Shown here: positions 22,920-33,737 of the stretch, piece by piece
How the letters are laid out: every line of letters begins with the position of its first letter
Numbering within the stretch: the stretch's first letter is position 1
Origin: Bacillus velezensis
GTDB taxonomy: Bacteria; Bacillota; Bacilli; Bacillales; Bacillaceae
Length of the DNA: 52,944 nucleotides
Assembly (NCBI RefSeq): GCF_001461825.1
Contig: NZ_LLZC01000002.1
Coordinates: 1-52,944 of the forward strand
Direction of reading: 5' to 3'
The notes under the pieces: generated by a model
Database searches by the model: none
Told to the model about the DNA's origin: nothing
What the model saw: the letters and a program-made list of their open reading frames with translations, nothing else
Program-made: the position numbers and the translations under genes

Positions 22920-24265
22920 TGACTGTTAAAAAAGTAAACCCACATTTCGAGGATTTCCTTTTTGACTGGAACCAAAAGTTTCAGTTTTTGGTTGGCGGCT
23001 ATGGGTCATCGAAAAGCTATCATGCTGCGCTGAAGATCATTCTGAAATTACTCACAGAGAAGCGGACAGCGCTTGTTATCCGGGAAGTTTATGACACACA
23101 CAGAGACTCAACCTTTTCTCTCTTCGAAGAGATTGTCAACGAATTAGAGATTGATCACGTTGTTAGGTGTGTTTCGTCACCGATGCAAATACGGTTTCCG
23201 AATGGCAGCCGAATTATTTTTAAAGGGCTGGATAAGCCGGCCAAGCTGAAATCAATTAATAACATTTCGATCATATGGATTGAGGAATGTTCTGAGGTGA
23301 AGTATGAAGGCTTTAAGGAATTGCTTGGGCGCCTACGTCACCCGACATTGCCGCTCCACATGATTCTTTCTACAAACCCGGTCGGAGAGGATAACTGGAC
23401 ATTCCGGCATTTCTTCAAAGATGACCGCCAAAAACGGTTTGTGCTTGATGATAAAGAGCTTTATGAAAAGCGGACGATCGTTGTGAATGACACCTATTAT
23501 CATCATTCAACTGCGGAAGATAATCTGTTTCTGCCCGAAAGCTATGTGAAGCAGCTCGATGAACTGAAAGATTATGATCCAGACCTTTACCGTATTGCGC
23601 GGAAGGGGCGCTTTGGCGTTAATGGTGTGCGGGTTCTTCCTCAATTTGAAGAGCGTCCGCACGAAGAAGTCATGGAGGCTATCGAAAACATTCACCGCCC
23701 ACTTAAACGAGTCGGCATGGACTTTGGTTTTGAGGGATCGTATAACGCTATTGTCCGGCTCGCTGTGGACACGGAGAAGAAGTACCTCTATATCTATTGG
23801 GAGTATTACAAAAATCAAATGACGGACGATAGGACGGCCGAAGAGATAAAGGAATTTGCGGAGACAAAGGAATTGATCAAAGCGGATGCCGCCGAGCCGA
23901 AAACAATCCGTTATTATCAGCAGCAAGGGTTCAATATGGTGGGGGCTCGGAAGTTCCAGGGTTCACGTCTTCAATACATTAAGAAGATCAAGCGGTTTAA
24001 AAAGATCATTTGCTCTGACCGTTGTGAAAATACGGTGTATGAGCTGAAGCCGCTCACCTATGCTACCGATAAGCTGGGTCACATCATTGAAGACAAGTTC
24101 ACGATTGACCCACATACTTTTTCAGCGATATGGTACGCGCTGGATGATTACGAGGTTTCCGATCTTAAAGAAAAACCAAAAGGACGCCCGCAGCGGGCCA
24201 GACCGGTTAGGGAAGAAAGGGGGTTATCAGATGACGAAGCAATCAGTCAAAGCACGAGTGATTAA
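22919..24265 (+). CDS. xtmB: Terminase large subunit, PBSX family
   Basis: 448 aa. Walker A-like GGYGSSKSY (26-34), Walker B SIIWIEE (117-123), and a C-terminal RNase H-like nuclease with Asp in GMDFGFEG and KADAAEP. It powers DNA translocation into proheads and cuts the concatemer. It is coupled to xtmA (TGATG) and overlaps the portal gene by 35 bases. Confidence 0.95.
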   Translation: MTVKKVNPHFEDFLFDWNQKFQFLVGGYGSSKSYHAALKIILKLLTEKRTALVIREVYDTHRDSTFSLFEEIVNELEIDHVVRCVSSPMQIRFPNGSRIIFKGLDKPAKLKSINNISIIWIEECSEVKYEGFKELLGRLRHPTLPLHMILSTNPVGEDNWTFRHFFKDDRQKRFVLDDKELYEKRTIVVNDTYYHHSTAEDNLFLPESYVKQLDELKDYDPDLYRIARKGRFGVNGVRVLPQFEERPHEEVMEAIENIHRPLKRVGMDFGFEGSYNAIVRLAVDTEKKYLYIYWEYYKNQMTDDRTAEEIKEFAETKELIKADAAEPKTIRYYQQQGFNMVGARKFQGSRLQYIKKIKRFKKIICSDRCENTVYELKPLTYATDKLGHIIEDKFTIDPHTFSAIWYALDDYEVSDLKEKPKGRPQRARPVREERGLSDDEAISQSTSD

Positions 24266-25778
24266 AGCCGCTCCGCCTGCCGAAACGACAAAACAAATAT
24301 ATGCTGATGAATTTGCAGGCCATTACACGGAAAACATGATCATGGAGCCGCCATACAACCTGAAGGAATTAAAAATGATAGCTGAGTATTCAACAATGCT
24401 CCAGCAATGTGTGGATGCCTATAGGACAAATATTCTTGGTTTTGGCTTTGACATGCGATACACAAAGGATATCAATTCACATGAAGTAGATCCTGCAGAA
24501 AAAGCGGATGCGGATAAAGAATGGCAACAGCTCGAGGAGTTCATAAAGCATCTTCATTTTGATGAATCAGCAGAAACACTGCTCGGCTTCTGTTTAGAAG
24601 ATCGGGAAAAGACAGGAAACGGATATATAGAGGTTATCCGTAACGGTAAAAATCAGCCTGCCGGCATTGAATACATGGCTGCGGAATATGTCCGGGTGTG
24701 CAAGCTATCTGATCCTATAGAAGTTCCTTTCAAATACTTTGAATCAGGTCAACTAAAGACTATGAAAAGGCAGAAGCGGTTTCGGAAATATGCTCAGATG
24801 ATTGATGGGCGAGTCATTTATTTTAAGGAGTACGGCGACCCGCGCACCCTTAACCTTGAGACAGGGCAGTATGAAGAAAACACTCCTATAGAAAAGCAGG
24901 CCAACGAGGTTGTGCATTTTAAGATAGGAAGCGGCGCTTATGGGAAGCCGCGGTGGATCGGTCATATTGTCAATCTATACGGCGCCCGCAAAGCAGAAGA
25001 GCTGAATTTCATGTACTTTAAACAAGGCCGGCATATTCCCGCTGCTATTACGATCGAGAACGGAATGCTCTCGGAGGATTCGTATAAACAGCTGCAGGAC
25101 TATATGAACGGCCTTGAAGGCGTGGAAAACTCACATAAATTTCTTTTGCTCGAAGCTGAAGGGATAGCCAAAGGGAAGAATATTCATGGTGATGAAGAAA
25201 TCGTACCGGTCAAAGTGGACATCAAGTCACTGGCCGAGATTCTTCAGGAAGATGCTTTGTTCCTGGAATATGACCAAAAGAGCCGGGATAAAATCCGCTC
25301 TGCTTTCCGGTTACCGCCGATTTATACCGGGGAAGCGCAGGATTACAACAGGGCGACAGCTGACACAGCCAGAAAGATTACTGAAGAGCAAGTCTTTCAG
25401 CCGGAACGAAATGTACTTACCGGCAGACTGAACGCGTTATTTTTAAATGATCTTGAAATTCATAAAGTAGAGCTGCAGTTGAAAGGCCCGGACTTTCAGG
25501 ATCCGCTTGAAATTGCAAAAGTGCTGACTCCTTTCATTACGGCTGGTGCTGTATCACCTAACGATCTGAGGGATCTGGCCGGGCGCGTACTCGGCAAAAC
25601 GCTTGAGGAATGGCCGGAGGAAGAATACAATCGGCCAATTGGTAAGAACGAATCAACGCCTGCAGCGGATCCATTTACGGCTCTGTTTAAATCCGAGAGC
25701 GGCACTCCTGATGTGATCGGGCTGTTGAAAGATATGCGGGATGTGTTGGAGGATTTGAAAAATGAACAAAACCGATAA
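24231..25778 (+). CDS. xkdE: Portal protein, PBSX XkdE/YqbA type
   Basis: 515 aa from ATG at 24231 (GAAAGGGGG upstream); an earlier in-frame ATG lies deep inside the terminase gene. The phage-portal pattern includes [11 protein letters not shown] and [15 protein letters not shown]. It forms the dodecameric ring for DNA entry and tail joining. It overlaps both neighbours. Confidence 0.93.
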   Translation: MTKQSVKARVIKAAPPAETTKQIYADEFAGHYTENMIMEPPYNLKELKMIAEYSTMLQQCVDAYRTNILGFGFDMRYTKDINSHEVDPAEKADADKEWQQLEEFIKHLHFDESAETLLGFCLEDREKTGNGYIEVIRNGKNQPAGIEYMAAEYVRVCKLSDPIEVPFKYFESGQLKTMKRQKRFRKYAQMIDGRVIYFKEYGDPRTLNLETGQYEENTPIEKQANEVVHFKIGSGAYGKPRWIGHIVNLYGARKAEELNFMYFKQGRHIPAAITIENGMLSEDSYKQLQDYMNGLEGVENSHKFLLLEAEGIAKGKNIHGDEEIVPVKVDIKSLAEILQEDALFLEYDQKSRDKIRSAFRLPPIYTGEAQDYNRATADTARKITEEQVFQPERNVLTGRLNALFLNDLEIHKVELQLKGPDFQDPLEIAKVLTPFITAGAVSPNDLRDLAGRVLGKTLEEWPEEEYNRPIGKNESTPAADPFTALFKSESGTPDVIGLLKDMRDVLEDLKNEQNR

Positions 25779-26679
25779 GCTGCTGGTCAGTCTTAACTCA
25801 TTCATTCAAAAAGCCGAGGAAAGCGAAGGTCAGAAGCTTGTGGAGACGATTCCTGACTTCCCCGGCCGCTCTAGGATACCTCGTTACGTGGAAGATTATG
25901 AAAAAGGCATCGCCAGATTGTTCAGGAGCCAGCGTAAGAGGTTTTTAAAAGGATTGAACGGCTTTGTAAGCAAAGCTGATTCAGAGACGCTACAGGAGCT
26001 TCTGGTGTTTTTTACGCAGAACCTTTTTGCAGAGGATGATTTTCAGGAAGAGTTCCAGGAACTGACCGAGGATTTTCTGCAGCAGACGCTTGAAGAGCTG
26101 GCCGCTGTCATAATGGATTCAATCGATCCTGAAGTTCCGTTCAAAGTTCTTTCCGCTCGCTCGATCGACTGGATTAAGGGGTGGTCAAAGAGACTGGCCG
26201 AGATTATGCAGCTCAACACACATGAGGCGGTGGAAACGGTGCTGACGGAAGCTATTGACTCAGGCTCGTCTATCCAGGAGATTGAACTGACTCTGAAGGA
26301 TATGCCGCATTTCGATAGACCGAGAGCCCGGACAACGGCCATAACCGAGGTGCTTGCCGCTTCCTCTGCCGCTCAGCATGAATCTTATACGCAGTCCCCG
26401 GCGGTATCTAAAAAGAAATGGCGGCACAGCGGAGGAAAGAAAAACAACCCGCGTGAGAATCATATAGACCTCGACGGCACCATTGTTGGTGTTGATGAAG
26501 AATTCAAGATACCAGGAAGCAGCGAAACCTGTATGTATCCGCGAGACACAAAGCTTTCCGCTGCTGAGCGGGTTCATTGTCATTGTGTATTATCTCCTGT
26601 AGTAGATAACAAGATTTTAGGTTTGTCAGCTGACGAAAAAGAAGAGATTCGCAGAGAAGCCTTAGCAAACATGGAATAA
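25762..26679 (+). CDS. yqbB: Minor head protein, Mu F/SPP1 gp7-like (YqbB)
   Basis: 305 aa. The C-terminal half (about 185-290) has the Mu gpF-like domain (RARTTAITEVLAA ... RVHCHCVLSPV). It is thought to act inside proheads with the portal. PBSX lacks this gene but the skin element has it (yqbB), so this head module is closer to skin here. It starts inside the portal gene. Confidence 0.86.
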   Translation: MNKTDKLLVSLNSFIQKAEESEGQKLVETIPDFPGRSRIPRYVEDYEKGIARLFRSQRKRFLKGLNGFVSKADSETLQELLVFFTQNLFAEDDFQEEFQELTEDFLQQTLEELAAVIMDSIDPEVPFKVLSARSIDWIKGWSKRLAEIMQLNTHEAVETVLTEAIDSGSSIQEIELTLKDMPHFDRPRARTTAITEVLAASSAAQHESYTQSPAVSKKKWRHSGGKKNNPRENHIDLDGTIVGVDEEFKIPGSSETCMYPRDTKLSAAERVHCHCVLSPVVDNKILGLSADEKEEIRREALANME

Positions 26680-26715
26680 AATAGTATAATCTCCATATCA
26701 AACTAGGAATGGAGA
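26662..26715 (+). promoter_or_regulatory. Promoter and RBS-hiding inverted repeat of the head-operon cargo gene
   Basis: TTAGCA (26662-26667), a 17-bp spacer and TATAAT (26685-26690). TCTCCAT (26690-26696) pairs with ATGGAGA (26709-26715), and the right arm contains the GGAG ribosome site. RNA started at this promoter (about 26697) lacks the left arm; RNA reading through from the head operon contains both arms. Confidence 0.72.
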
Positions 26716-26722
26716 ATTAGCT

Positions 26723-27367
26723 ATGGAATGGAGCAAGGTTTTTGATCTTCTAAAAACAATCTTAACTTCATGGCCGTTGGCTGCAGTAGTAATAGTATTT
26801 GCTATTCGTAAAAGTCTAAAGACGGTTATAGAAAATAGGCTATTTAGCTTTAAAGTAGGGAACGTAGAGATTATTTTCGATAGACTCTTGGAAAAAGTGG
26901 ATCAAAGTTTACAAGAGGCGAGTCAACGATCTGAAGAAGAAAAGGTAGATTCTGAGACAATGAAAGAAGCTGAGAATACTAAAACAGAAAAATTTGAATA
27001 CAAGCTACCAGAGACCCCGCCTTCAATCGTAAAAGAGTCGAATGATTATTCTTACATTGTAGCAACAAAGCCAAGGCTATTAGTGAAAGAATCCTGGAGG
27101 GAAGTTGAACGTAAAATTAGAAGTTTAGTGATCGAAAGTGGAGGTAACGATTTTCGTTTCAAGCACCCTAAAAATAGCATGATTTATTTAACTAAAGAAT
27201 ACCCACAGTTAGGGAAAGCACTTAAGTCTCTTTTAGAGCTACGAAACTTCTTATTAAATGAAAACTACGAGCTAAAAAGTGTCGATGCGACTATTTTTCG
27301 TTCTCGGTGTCTAAGCGCAATTGACGAATTAAATAAATACATGGAAAAGTCTAATGTTGCAAATTAG
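26723..27367 (+). CDS. Membrane-anchored cargo protein inserted in the head operon
   Basis: 214 aa. One N-terminal transmembrane segment (WPLAAVVIVFAIRKSL, about 17-32) is followed by a charged coiled linker (55-95) and a cytoplasmic helical domain (110-205; WREVERKIRSLVIESGG ... LLELRNFLLNENYEL). It resembles membrane-tethered, possibly defence-related cargo, but no family is certain. It splits yqbB from the scaffold gene, and neither PBSX nor skin has it here. It has its own promoter. Lower GC than its neighbours suggests separate acquisition. Confidence 0.7.
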   Translation: MEWSKVFDLLKTILTSWPLAAVVIVFAIRKSLKTVIENRLFSFKVGNVEIIFDRLLEKVDQSLQEASQRSEEEKVDSETMKEAENTKTEKFEYKLPETPPSIVKESNDYSYIVATKPRLLVKESWREVERKIRSLVIESGGNDFRFKHPKNSMIYLTKEYPQLGKALKSLLELRNFLLNENYELKSVDATIFRSRCLSAIDELNKYMEKSNVAN

Positions 27368-27390
27368 TTTCTTGAAAGGAGGTGAACAAA

Positions 27391-28566
27391 ATGCCAAGAG
27401 AATTGGTGAACGCAAAAATCACACATGTTTCTTATGTAGACAAGGCTGCTAATCAAAAGCAGTTCTTTTTTATGAAATCAGAAAAACAGCCGGACTTTCA
27501 AAAGGAAGTCAAGGTCCTTGCAAAAGAAGCGGACGAGCAAAAACTTGTTTACGGTATCGTTTATGAACCGGACACAGTGGATGCTCACGGGGATTTCATG
27601 ACAGCTGCAGAAATTGAGAAGGCCGCTCACGGCTTCCTGAAAGATGCCCGTGAAATTGATAAGCAGCATGACTTTCAAGGCGGTGTCGGTGAAGTTGTTG
27701 AATCTTATGTCGCCCCTGCTGATTTTGAAATGAACGGTGAAACCATCAAAAAAGGATCCTGGGTGCTTGTGACAAAGGCTTCCGAGGCAGTTTGGGATGA
27801 AATCAAAAAGGGCGAGATTACCGGTTATTCAATGGCCGGCATCGCGGATATCGCAAAACAAAAAGAAAAGCCTGTTTCTCCAGAGGACAACCACGAGAAA
27901 GGGCTTTTTAATTTGGTCAAAAACTTTTTTAATGCCAGTGTGGCCAAGGGCGCGGTTCGGGACAAATATGACGAGGGGCGCCAACGCCGTGAGTTTTGGG
28001 CCGCACAAGATGCGTTAAACTCAGCTTTATTCAAATGGGACTATCCCGGAGAGATGGAAAATGACCCTGCAAAAATCAAAGAAGCTCTGCAAGACTTCGT
28101 GGATATCGCTCAGGATGTATTGATTTCCGATGACATTCTAAAAGCGATCGGGCCGAAGCCGGAAGAGCTGCAAAAGGCCGGCCGGAAATTCTCGGCTTCA
28201 AGCTTACAAGAAATTAAAAGCGCTCATACCGCTCTCGGCAACTTGCTGAGTCAGGTGGAGACGGAAGGAGAGGAAGAAGAAATGAACTCAGAGGATGTAG
28301 CAAAATCCATCGAAGCAGCGTTAGAGCCAATTCAGAAGCGGCTCGCGGAATTGGAAAAAGAGGAAGAACCTAAAAAGAAGAAAGACGAGGAAAAAGCATC
28401 TGAGGAAGAAGAGGCTGAGAAGTTGAAAAAAGCCATCACAGACGCTGTTCAACCGCTCGCTGATCGTATTGATGCCATTGAAAAAAGCCGCGGCTTTTCT
28501 AAACAAGAAGAGACCACGCAGGAAACCGCAGATGTTAAAAAATCAATCTGGGCCGGGCTTCTTTAA
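27391..28566 (+). CDS. xkdF: Prohead protease/scaffold, XkdF/YqbD type
   Basis: 391 aa from ATG at 27391 (AAAGGAGG upstream). The N-terminal 150 residues resemble the XkdF domain with a protease-like fold ([19 protein letters not shown]). The C-terminal 150 residues are Glu/Lys-rich coil, as in scaffolds. It shapes the prohead together with the capsid protein that follows. Confidence 0.88.
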   Translation: MPRELVNAKITHVSYVDKAANQKQFFFMKSEKQPDFQKEVKVLAKEADEQKLVYGIVYEPDTVDAHGDFMTAAEIEKAAHGFLKDAREIDKQHDFQGGVGEVVESYVAPADFEMNGETIKKGSWVLVTKASEAVWDEIKKGEITGYSMAGIADIAKQKEKPVSPEDNHEKGLFNLVKNFFNASVAKGAVRDKYDEGRQRREFWAAQDALNSALFKWDYPGEMENDPAKIKEALQDFVDIAQDVLISDDILKAIGPKPEELQKAGRKFSASSLQEIKSAHTALGNLLSQVETEGEEEEMNSEDVAKSIEAALEPIQKRLAELEKEEEPKKKKDEEKASEEEEAEKLKKAITDAVQPLADRIDAIEKSRGFSKQEETTQETADVKKSIWAGLL

Positions 28567-28595
28567 GTAGAAGCGGCAAACACAAGGAGGATCAC

Positions 28596-29531
28596 ATGAG
28601 AAATCACGAGGTAATTGAAAAGGCAGAGATGACGCTTGCCAGCTTAAAGAGCGGCGGCATGATGAACCCAACACAGGCAAATGCTTTTATTCGAATGGTT
28701 CAAGATGCGCCGACTATCTTAAATGAGGCGCGTGTCATTCCTATGGATCACGATACGCAAAAAATTGAGAAGATCGGGTTTGGGCAGCGGATTCTCAGAG
28801 CTGCCCAGGAAGGTGTTTCGCTGACAAAAGATCAAAAGGTTGTTCCGTCAACAAGCACTGTCAGCTTGAGCACAAAAGAAGTCATTGCAGAAGTAAATAT
28901 CACCTATGACACACTTGAAAACAACATTGAAAAAGAGGGATTGCAAAATACAATTATGCAGATGCTCGCTGAACGTGCGGCCGTTGATATTGAAGAGCTG
29001 TTAGTAAACGGTGATACAGCATCTTCAGACTCATATCTTGCGCAAATAGACGGAATTCGAAAGCAAGCCACATCTCATATTGTGGATGTAGCGGGCGAAG
29101 AGCTGACTCGCCAGGTCTTCAAGCGTGGATATAAAGCAGTTCCTTCAAAATATCTCCGGATTCCGCAGGAGTACCGTTTTTATACCTCTCCTGGCATGGA
29201 AGTTGAATGGAAAGACCGAGTGGCTGACCGTCAGACTTCTTTAGGAGACACTGCGGTACAGGGCGGACTTTCTTCAGCGTTTGGTGTTCCGGTCAAAGGC
29301 ATTGCCAACTTGCAGCCGTACACCACAGGTGAAGGGGATAGCGCGTCAGATGTGTCAGATATTATCCTGACTCACCCGAAAAATATCATTCTCGGTTTTT
29401 CGCGCAACATTCGTATTGAAGTAGATAAGGATATCCGCCGCCGTATGTTCGTGATCGTCCTGACGGCTAAGCTGGACAGTAAATTCGAAGAAGAAGACGC
29501 TGTGGCTAAAATCATCAAAGTGAAAGAGTAG
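28596..29531 (+). CDS. xkdG: Major capsid protein, XkdG/YqbE type
   Basis: 311 aa, start after AAGGAGG. It has the HK97-like pattern of the PBSX capsid family ([44 protein letters not shown]). It forms the head shell. Position directly after scaffold and before head-completion genes agrees. Confidence 0.93.
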   Translation: MRNHEVIEKAEMTLASLKSGGMMNPTQANAFIRMVQDAPTILNEARVIPMDHDTQKIEKIGFGQRILRAAQEGVSLTKDQKVVPSTSTVSLSTKEVIAEVNITYDTLENNIEKEGLQNTIMQMLAERAAVDIEELLVNGDTASSDSYLAQIDGIRKQATSHIVDVAGEELTRQVFKRGYKAVPSKYLRIPQEYRFYTSPGMEVEWKDRVADRQTSLGDTAVQGGLSSAFGVPVKGIANLQPYTTGEGDSASDVSDIILTHPKNIILGFSRNIRIEVDKDIRRRMFVIVLTAKLDSKFEEEDAVAKIIKVKE

Positions 29532-29542
29532 GTGAATAAAAT

Positions 29543-29893
29543 ATGGCCGACACATATACAGCGAAGTTGATAGCAGGTCAGACATACGATGTTATGGGGT
29601 ATGTCTTCCTGCTTAATCAAAAGCGTGAAGTGGAGAAGCCCGTCTATTCTTATTTGAAGAATAATGAGCAGTTTGAGTGTCATTTAATTAAAGAAGAGCC
29701 GAAGGAAACGGAAAAACCTAAAAGCGATGATGACACGGCAACAAAGAAGAAGTACACAGAAACAGATTTGAAGGGCATGAATAAAACTGAACAAGAAGCC
29801 ATTGTTACTGATCTTGGCGGCAATCCGTCTGACTTCAAGAATGCAGATGAAAGAATTGCCTTCATCCTTGAACAACAAGGAAAAGAAGAGTGA
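29543..29893 (+). CDS. yqbF: YqbF-like head-associated protein
   Basis: 116 aa. The N-terminal 50 residues are a small beta domain ([16 protein letters not shown]). After an acidic linker, the C-terminal 40 residues form a HeH/SAP-like helical motif ([18 protein letters not shown]). This two-part layout matches skin YqbF. Confidence 0.82.
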   Translation: MADTYTAKLIAGQTYDVMGYVFLLNQKREVEKPVYSYLKNNEQFECHLIKEEPKETEKPKSDDDTATKKKYTETDLKGMNKTEQEAIVTDLGGNPSDFKNADERIAFILEQQGKEE

Positions 29894-30291
29894 GCGGCAT
29901 GTTAATTACCCCCGCTGACTTAAAGGCTTACTCGGTTTTTGATTCAGTCAAAGATCGGCCGGACGTGCTGCTTACCCAGGACATCATAGAAGCCGTTGCT
30001 GAAATTTCGTTAGAAGTTGGCCATGATTTTTCAGGGGAGGAATATGATCCTCTTCCTGAAAGGGTCAGGCTTGCCGTTTTAAAGATGGCGCAGTTTTATG
30101 CACTGATCAATTCGGATGAGTCAATCACAAAAGGATACACGTCCGAGAAGATAGGCGATTATTCGTACACTCTCGGGAATGGAAGCACCATTCAAAAACC
30201 CAATATCTATTCACTGATTAAGGATTACGTGGTGCCGGCTGATTCAGATCTTGAAGGCACAGAAGTAAAAATGAGGATGAGGTCTATATGA
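29890..30291 (+). CDS. yqbG: Head-tail connector protein, YqbG type
   Basis: 133 aa from GTG at 29890 overlapping the previous stop; ATG at 29899 is an alternative. The helical fold ([35 protein letters not shown]) is typical of gp6/gp15-type head-completion adaptors. Confidence 0.84.
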   Translation: MSGMLITPADLKAYSVFDSVKDRPDVLLTQDIIEAVAEISLEVGHDFSGEEYDPLPERVRLAVLKMAQFYALINSDESITKGYTSEKIGDYSYTLGNGSTIQKPNIYSLIKDYVVPADSDLEGTEVKMRMRSI

Positions 30292-30650
30292 GTTACCGCT
30301 CCTTATTGACTCACCGGTGCGATGTTTATCATCTGCAGGAGAAACACGAAGATCAAAAAATGAGATACGGCGTGCCTGTTCCCGATGCACCGCCTGCTTA
30401 CTCTTATCCCGATGAGCCTGATATAAAGAGTCAGCCCTGCTATTTTACTGAGAAGAGCCAATCAATTGTTCAGCAGGAGCCGAACGCGGCCATCTATCAG
30501 TCATTTATGATTCATTTCCCTGCTTCTGCAGATATTCGAATCAATGACAGAGTGAAATGGGAAGGCACTGCCTACAAACTGCAGCAGCCGCGTTTGATTA
30601 AAAATCACCATTGGGAAGTGACGGCGGTCAGGGAGGTTAATTACCTATGA
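30288..30650 (+). CDS. xkdH: Head closure protein, XkdH/YqbH type
   Basis: 120 aa. ATGA overlaps at both ends. The pattern [14 protein letters not shown]...[23 protein letters not shown] matches the small beta-barrel stopper (gp16-like) family. Confidence 0.86.
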   Translation: MSYRSLLTHRCDVYHLQEKHEDQKMRYGVPVPDAPPAYSYPDEPDIKSQPCYFTEKSQSIVQQEPNAAIYQSFMIHFPASADIRINDRVKWEGTAYKLQQPRLIKNHHWEVTAVREVNYL

Positions 30651-31150
30651 GAATTAAGGGGCTCGATCAATTCGTTCAAGCGCTGCACCAGGCAACCCAC
30701 GGAGGACTGCGGCAAGAATATGAGATTTGGCTTGAAGGAATGGGGTATCAATTCCTTGATATTGTCCAGGATGAAGTGATCCAGACTCAGACGGTAGACA
30801 CGCGCCGCCTGCTTAACTCATTTCATAAGGGCGATCAGGAGAACATCTTTTCTATGACAGCCGGTAAATTAAAGCTGGATGTTGGAACGAATCTGGATTA
30901 TGCCTCTTACGTCAATGACGGGCATTTTACCATTGATCCGTCCAAGAATCAGGACCGTCGCTGGGTGCCGGGCCGGTGGAAAGGTGATCGCTTTGAATAT
31001 GATCCTGCTGAAAAAAACTCCGGAATGCTGCTGAAGTTCAAATGGGTTGACGGTTCAGGGTATTGGGATAATGCAATGGCCATCTTTGAAATGATGTTTG
31101 AGCGCAGTCTTGAGCGGAAGCTCCAGCAATGGATTGAAAATAAATTTTAG
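30647..31150 (+). CDS. xkdI: Tail completion protein, HK97 gp10/XkdI type
   Basis: 167 aa. It carries the HK97 gp10-like signature near residues 60-100 (VDTRRLLNSFHKGD ... VGTNLDYASYVNDGH). It links the connector to the tail. ATGA overlap with the previous gene. Confidence 0.87.
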   Translation: MRIKGLDQFVQALHQATHGGLRQEYEIWLEGMGYQFLDIVQDEVIQTQTVDTRRLLNSFHKGDQENIFSMTAGKLKLDVGTNLDYASYVNDGHFTIDPSKNQDRRWVPGRWKGDRFEYDPAEKNSGMLLKFKWVDGSGYWDNAMAIFEMMFERSLERKLQQWIENKF

Positions 31151-31164
31151 GCGGTGGCAGCAGC

Positions 31165-31602
31165 ATGAATAGTGAAGTTGGCTCAATCATGGGCTATCTA
31201 TACAATTTGTATCCTGTCCAGGTATATGAGGAAGAGATACCGCAAGACTTCGCGGTCCCATCTCTTTACTTCCCGCCGGCTTCTACCGCCGACGGTCCAG
31301 ACACAGTTTCAACATTTCAGAAAGTCTATGTGCTAAACGTGAAGCTTTTTCATAAAAATGCACAGAAGGCTCATACAGAAGCGGAAAGGATAGCGGATGT
31401 CCTTAGAAGTAAGAGAGGATTAATCCCACTCCTGAAGGAATCTGGTGAAGGTACGGGTGATTTTATTCGTCTGTCACGGATTGAAACCCGAGTAACGGAT
31501 GATTATGCAAGTATTGTCCTGAATTGGACAGGCCGCTATTGGTACGAGCGAGAAGAAAAGCCAGCTCTGAATGATTTTGATTTTACAAGCGGGGTGAAAT
31601 GA
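31165..31602 (+). CDS. xkdJ: Tail terminator-like protein, XkdJ/YqbJ type
   Basis: 145 aa, beta-alpha protein (VLNVKLFHKNAQKAHTEAERIADVLRS). By position before the sheath gene and size it matches XkdJ and probably caps the growing tail. Confidence 0.82.
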   Translation: MNSEVGSIMGYLYNLYPVQVYEEEIPQDFAVPSLYFPPASTADGPDTVSTFQKVYVLNVKLFHKNAQKAHTEAERIADVLRSKRGLIPLLKESGEGTGDFIRLSRIETRVTDDYASIVLNWTGRYWYEREEKPALNDFDFTSGVK

Positions 31603-31790
31603 TGGCCACTAAGTCAGAAAAAGCAGAAACTGCTTTCTATATCAAGGATTTGAGGGGGCACAGTCGTGAGCTCTTTGGGGTAAAGCCCGAAGTATTTGAC
31701 GGTGCTCTTTTTCATGTAGACAAAGAAAGAATTACAAAAACAGAAGCGAAGAAGCTCATAACTCAGTTTCTTCAAAAGGAGGTTAAATAG
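31602..31790 (+). CDS. Small protein before the tail sheath gene
   Basis: 62 aa from ATG at 31602 (ATG at 31599 overlaps the previous stop). Residues 12-60 (FYIKDLRGHSRELFGVKPEVFDGALF) fit small skin-type proteins between yqbJ and yqbK. Function is unknown. Confidence 0.7.
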   Translation: MATKSEKAETAFYIKDLRGHSRELFGVKPEVFDGALFHVDKERITKTEAKKLITQFLQKEVK

Positions 31791-33191
31791 ATGAACGGCG
31801 GAACATTTACACCAGGCAAGGAAAAAGAGCGTGCGGGTATCTACTTTAATTTTAAAACGACCGCCGAGGATCGTGTGTCTGTCGGTGAAAGGGGAACCGT
31901 GGCGCTCCCGATCGCATCTAGTTGGGGAGAGCTGAAAAAATTCATTTCTATCTCTTCCATTGAGGATTTGAATAAGAAGATCGGATTAAACATTGATAAT
32001 CCTTCGCTCCTTCTGCTGCGTGAAGCAATGAAGAAGGCAAAAACAGTATTGCTTTATCGGTTGACTGAGGGTCTTCGCGCATCTGCAGAAATCAGTGAAG
32101 GCGTTAAGGCAACCGCTCTTTATGGCGGGACCAAAGGGAATGACATCATTATCCGTATCACTGAGAATGTCATTGATTCAAAAAAGGTTGATGTCATTAC
32201 GTATCTCGATGAGTCAGAAGTTGATAAGCAGACCGTAGCGGCCGCGGAGGAATTGAAGGCAAACAGCTATGTATCCTTTACTGGAAAAGGAGATTTGACC
32301 GTATCCATCCCGCTTACCGGTACATCACCTGCCGATGCAAGCGGAGACCTACCGGCATCCGCCGGCACCCGTCTTTCCGGCGGCACAGATAAGATCCCAA
32401 CGAACGCCGACTATATGGATTTCTTAGATGCAGCTGAAACGGAATACTTCGACACCATTGCTCTGCCAGTAGAAGACAATGACCAGCTGAAAGCCACGTT
32501 CGTGGCATTTGTGAAGCGGCTAAGAGATAACCAAGGTCAGAAGATTCAAGGCGTCCTCTCGAATTATAAAGGGGATCATGAAGGCATTATCAATGTGACA
32601 GGCGGGGTCCTGCTGGAAGACGGTACTGAGATTACGCCTGAAAAAGCTACTGCCTGGGTGGCCGGGGCCAGCGCGGGGGCTACCTTTAACCAATCCCTTA
32701 CGTTTGTTGAATATGAAGGGGCTGTGGACGTTTTAAACCGCATTGATAATGATGAAATTGTTGAACGACTCGCTAAAGGTGAATTTTTGTTCACTTTCGA
32801 TCCCCGCGATAAGGCGGTGGCTGTTGAAAAGGATATTAACTCCCTGACCAGCTTAACGGCTGAGAAAAACAAGGTGTTCCAGAAGAACAAAATTGTTAGG
32901 GTCCTTGATGCAATTAATAACGATCTGACATCTCAGCTGAAAGCATTAATTAAGTCCAGAAAAGCGAGCGGTAGCGATGTCCCGGCTTCGGATGACGGCC
33001 TACAGTTCGTGAAAACCCTGATCACTCAATACATGGGAATCCTTCAAGATGGGGGCGGCATTACGGGGTTTGACTCTGAGTCTGATATCGCGATTGTTCT
33101 AAATGAGGATCGGGATGGATTCATCATTGACTTGGCCGTGCAACCTGTTGATGCAGCAGAGAAATTCTACTTTAACGTGGAGGTGAAGTAA
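31791..33191 (+). CDS. xkdK: Contractile tail sheath protein, XkdK/YqbK
   Basis: 466 aa after AAGGAGG. The opening NGGTFTPGKEKERAGIYFNF and C-terminal sheath domain (GITGFDSESDIAIVLNEDRDGFIIDLAVQPV) are typical of myovirus/PBSX sheaths. It shows that the particle has a contractile tail. Confidence 0.95.
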   Translation: MNGGTFTPGKEKERAGIYFNFKTTAEDRVSVGERGTVALPIASSWGELKKFISISSIEDLNKKIGLNIDNPSLLLLREAMKKAKTVLLYRLTEGLRASAEISEGVKATALYGGTKGNDIIIRITENVIDSKKVDVITYLDESEVDKQTVAAAEELKANSYVSFTGKGDLTVSIPLTGTSPADASGDLPASAGTRLSGGTDKIPTNADYMDFLDAAETEYFDTIALPVEDNDQLKATFVAFVKRLRDNQGQKIQGVLSNYKGDHEGIINVTGGVLLEDGTEITPEKATAWVAGASAGATFNQSLTFVEYEGAVDVLNRIDNDEIVERLAKGEFLFTFDPRDKAVAVEKDINSLTSLTAEKNKVFQKNKIVRVLDAINNDLTSQLKALIKSRKASGSDVPASDDGLQFVKTLITQYMGILQDGGGITGFDSESDIAIVLNEDRDGFIIDLAVQPVDAAEKFYFNVEVK

Positions 33192-33192
33192 G

Positions 33193-33636
33193 GTGGCTTT
33201 TAAAGCGCAGAATACGATATCTGGTAAAGAGGGGCGCCTCTTCTTGGATGGTGAGGAATTGGCTTTTATCAAAACGTTTGAAGCAAACGTGGAGAAAAAC
33301 AAATCAGAAGTCAATGTCATGGGCCGCCGTATGACCGGCCACAAAACAACTGGTGCGAATGGAACGGGAACAGCGACATTTTATAAAGTCACATCCCGCT
33401 TTGTGCAGCTGATGCTGAACTATGTGAAAAAAGGTGAAGATCCGTATTTCACTCTGCAAGCGGTGCTTGATGATAAATCATCTGGCCGGGGGACTGAGCG
33501 GGTTACTCTCTATGATGTGAACTTTGATTCTGCGAAGATCGCGGGGCTGGATGTGGATTCCGAAGCATTGGAAGAGGAAGTGCCGTTTACCTTTGAGGAC
33601 TTTGATCTTCCTGAAAAGCTGAAGGATTCGTTTTAA
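33193..33636 (+). CDS. xkdM: Tail tube protein, XkdM/YqbM
   Basis: 147 aa from GTG at 33193 with GGAGGTGAAG upstream. The XkdM-type tube fold is seen in GKEGRLFLDGEELAFIKTFEANVEKNK. It polymerises inside the sheath. It is followed by a 530-bp gap holding a toxin-antitoxin unit. Confidence 0.94.
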   Translation: MAFKAQNTISGKEGRLFLDGEELAFIKTFEANVEKNKSEVNVMGRRMTGHKTTGANGTGTATFYKVTSRFVQLMLNYVKKGEDPYFTLQAVLDDKSSGRGTERVTLYDVNFDSAKIAGLDVDSEALEEEVPFTFEDFDLPEKLKDSF

Positions 33637-33737
33637 TTAAAATGGTGCCACATTCAGAAACGCCATTTTAGTTACTTTTTGTAATAATTTTTTGTTTGCA
33701 ATTGCTAATTTATTATTAACTTTGCTATACTAAATGT

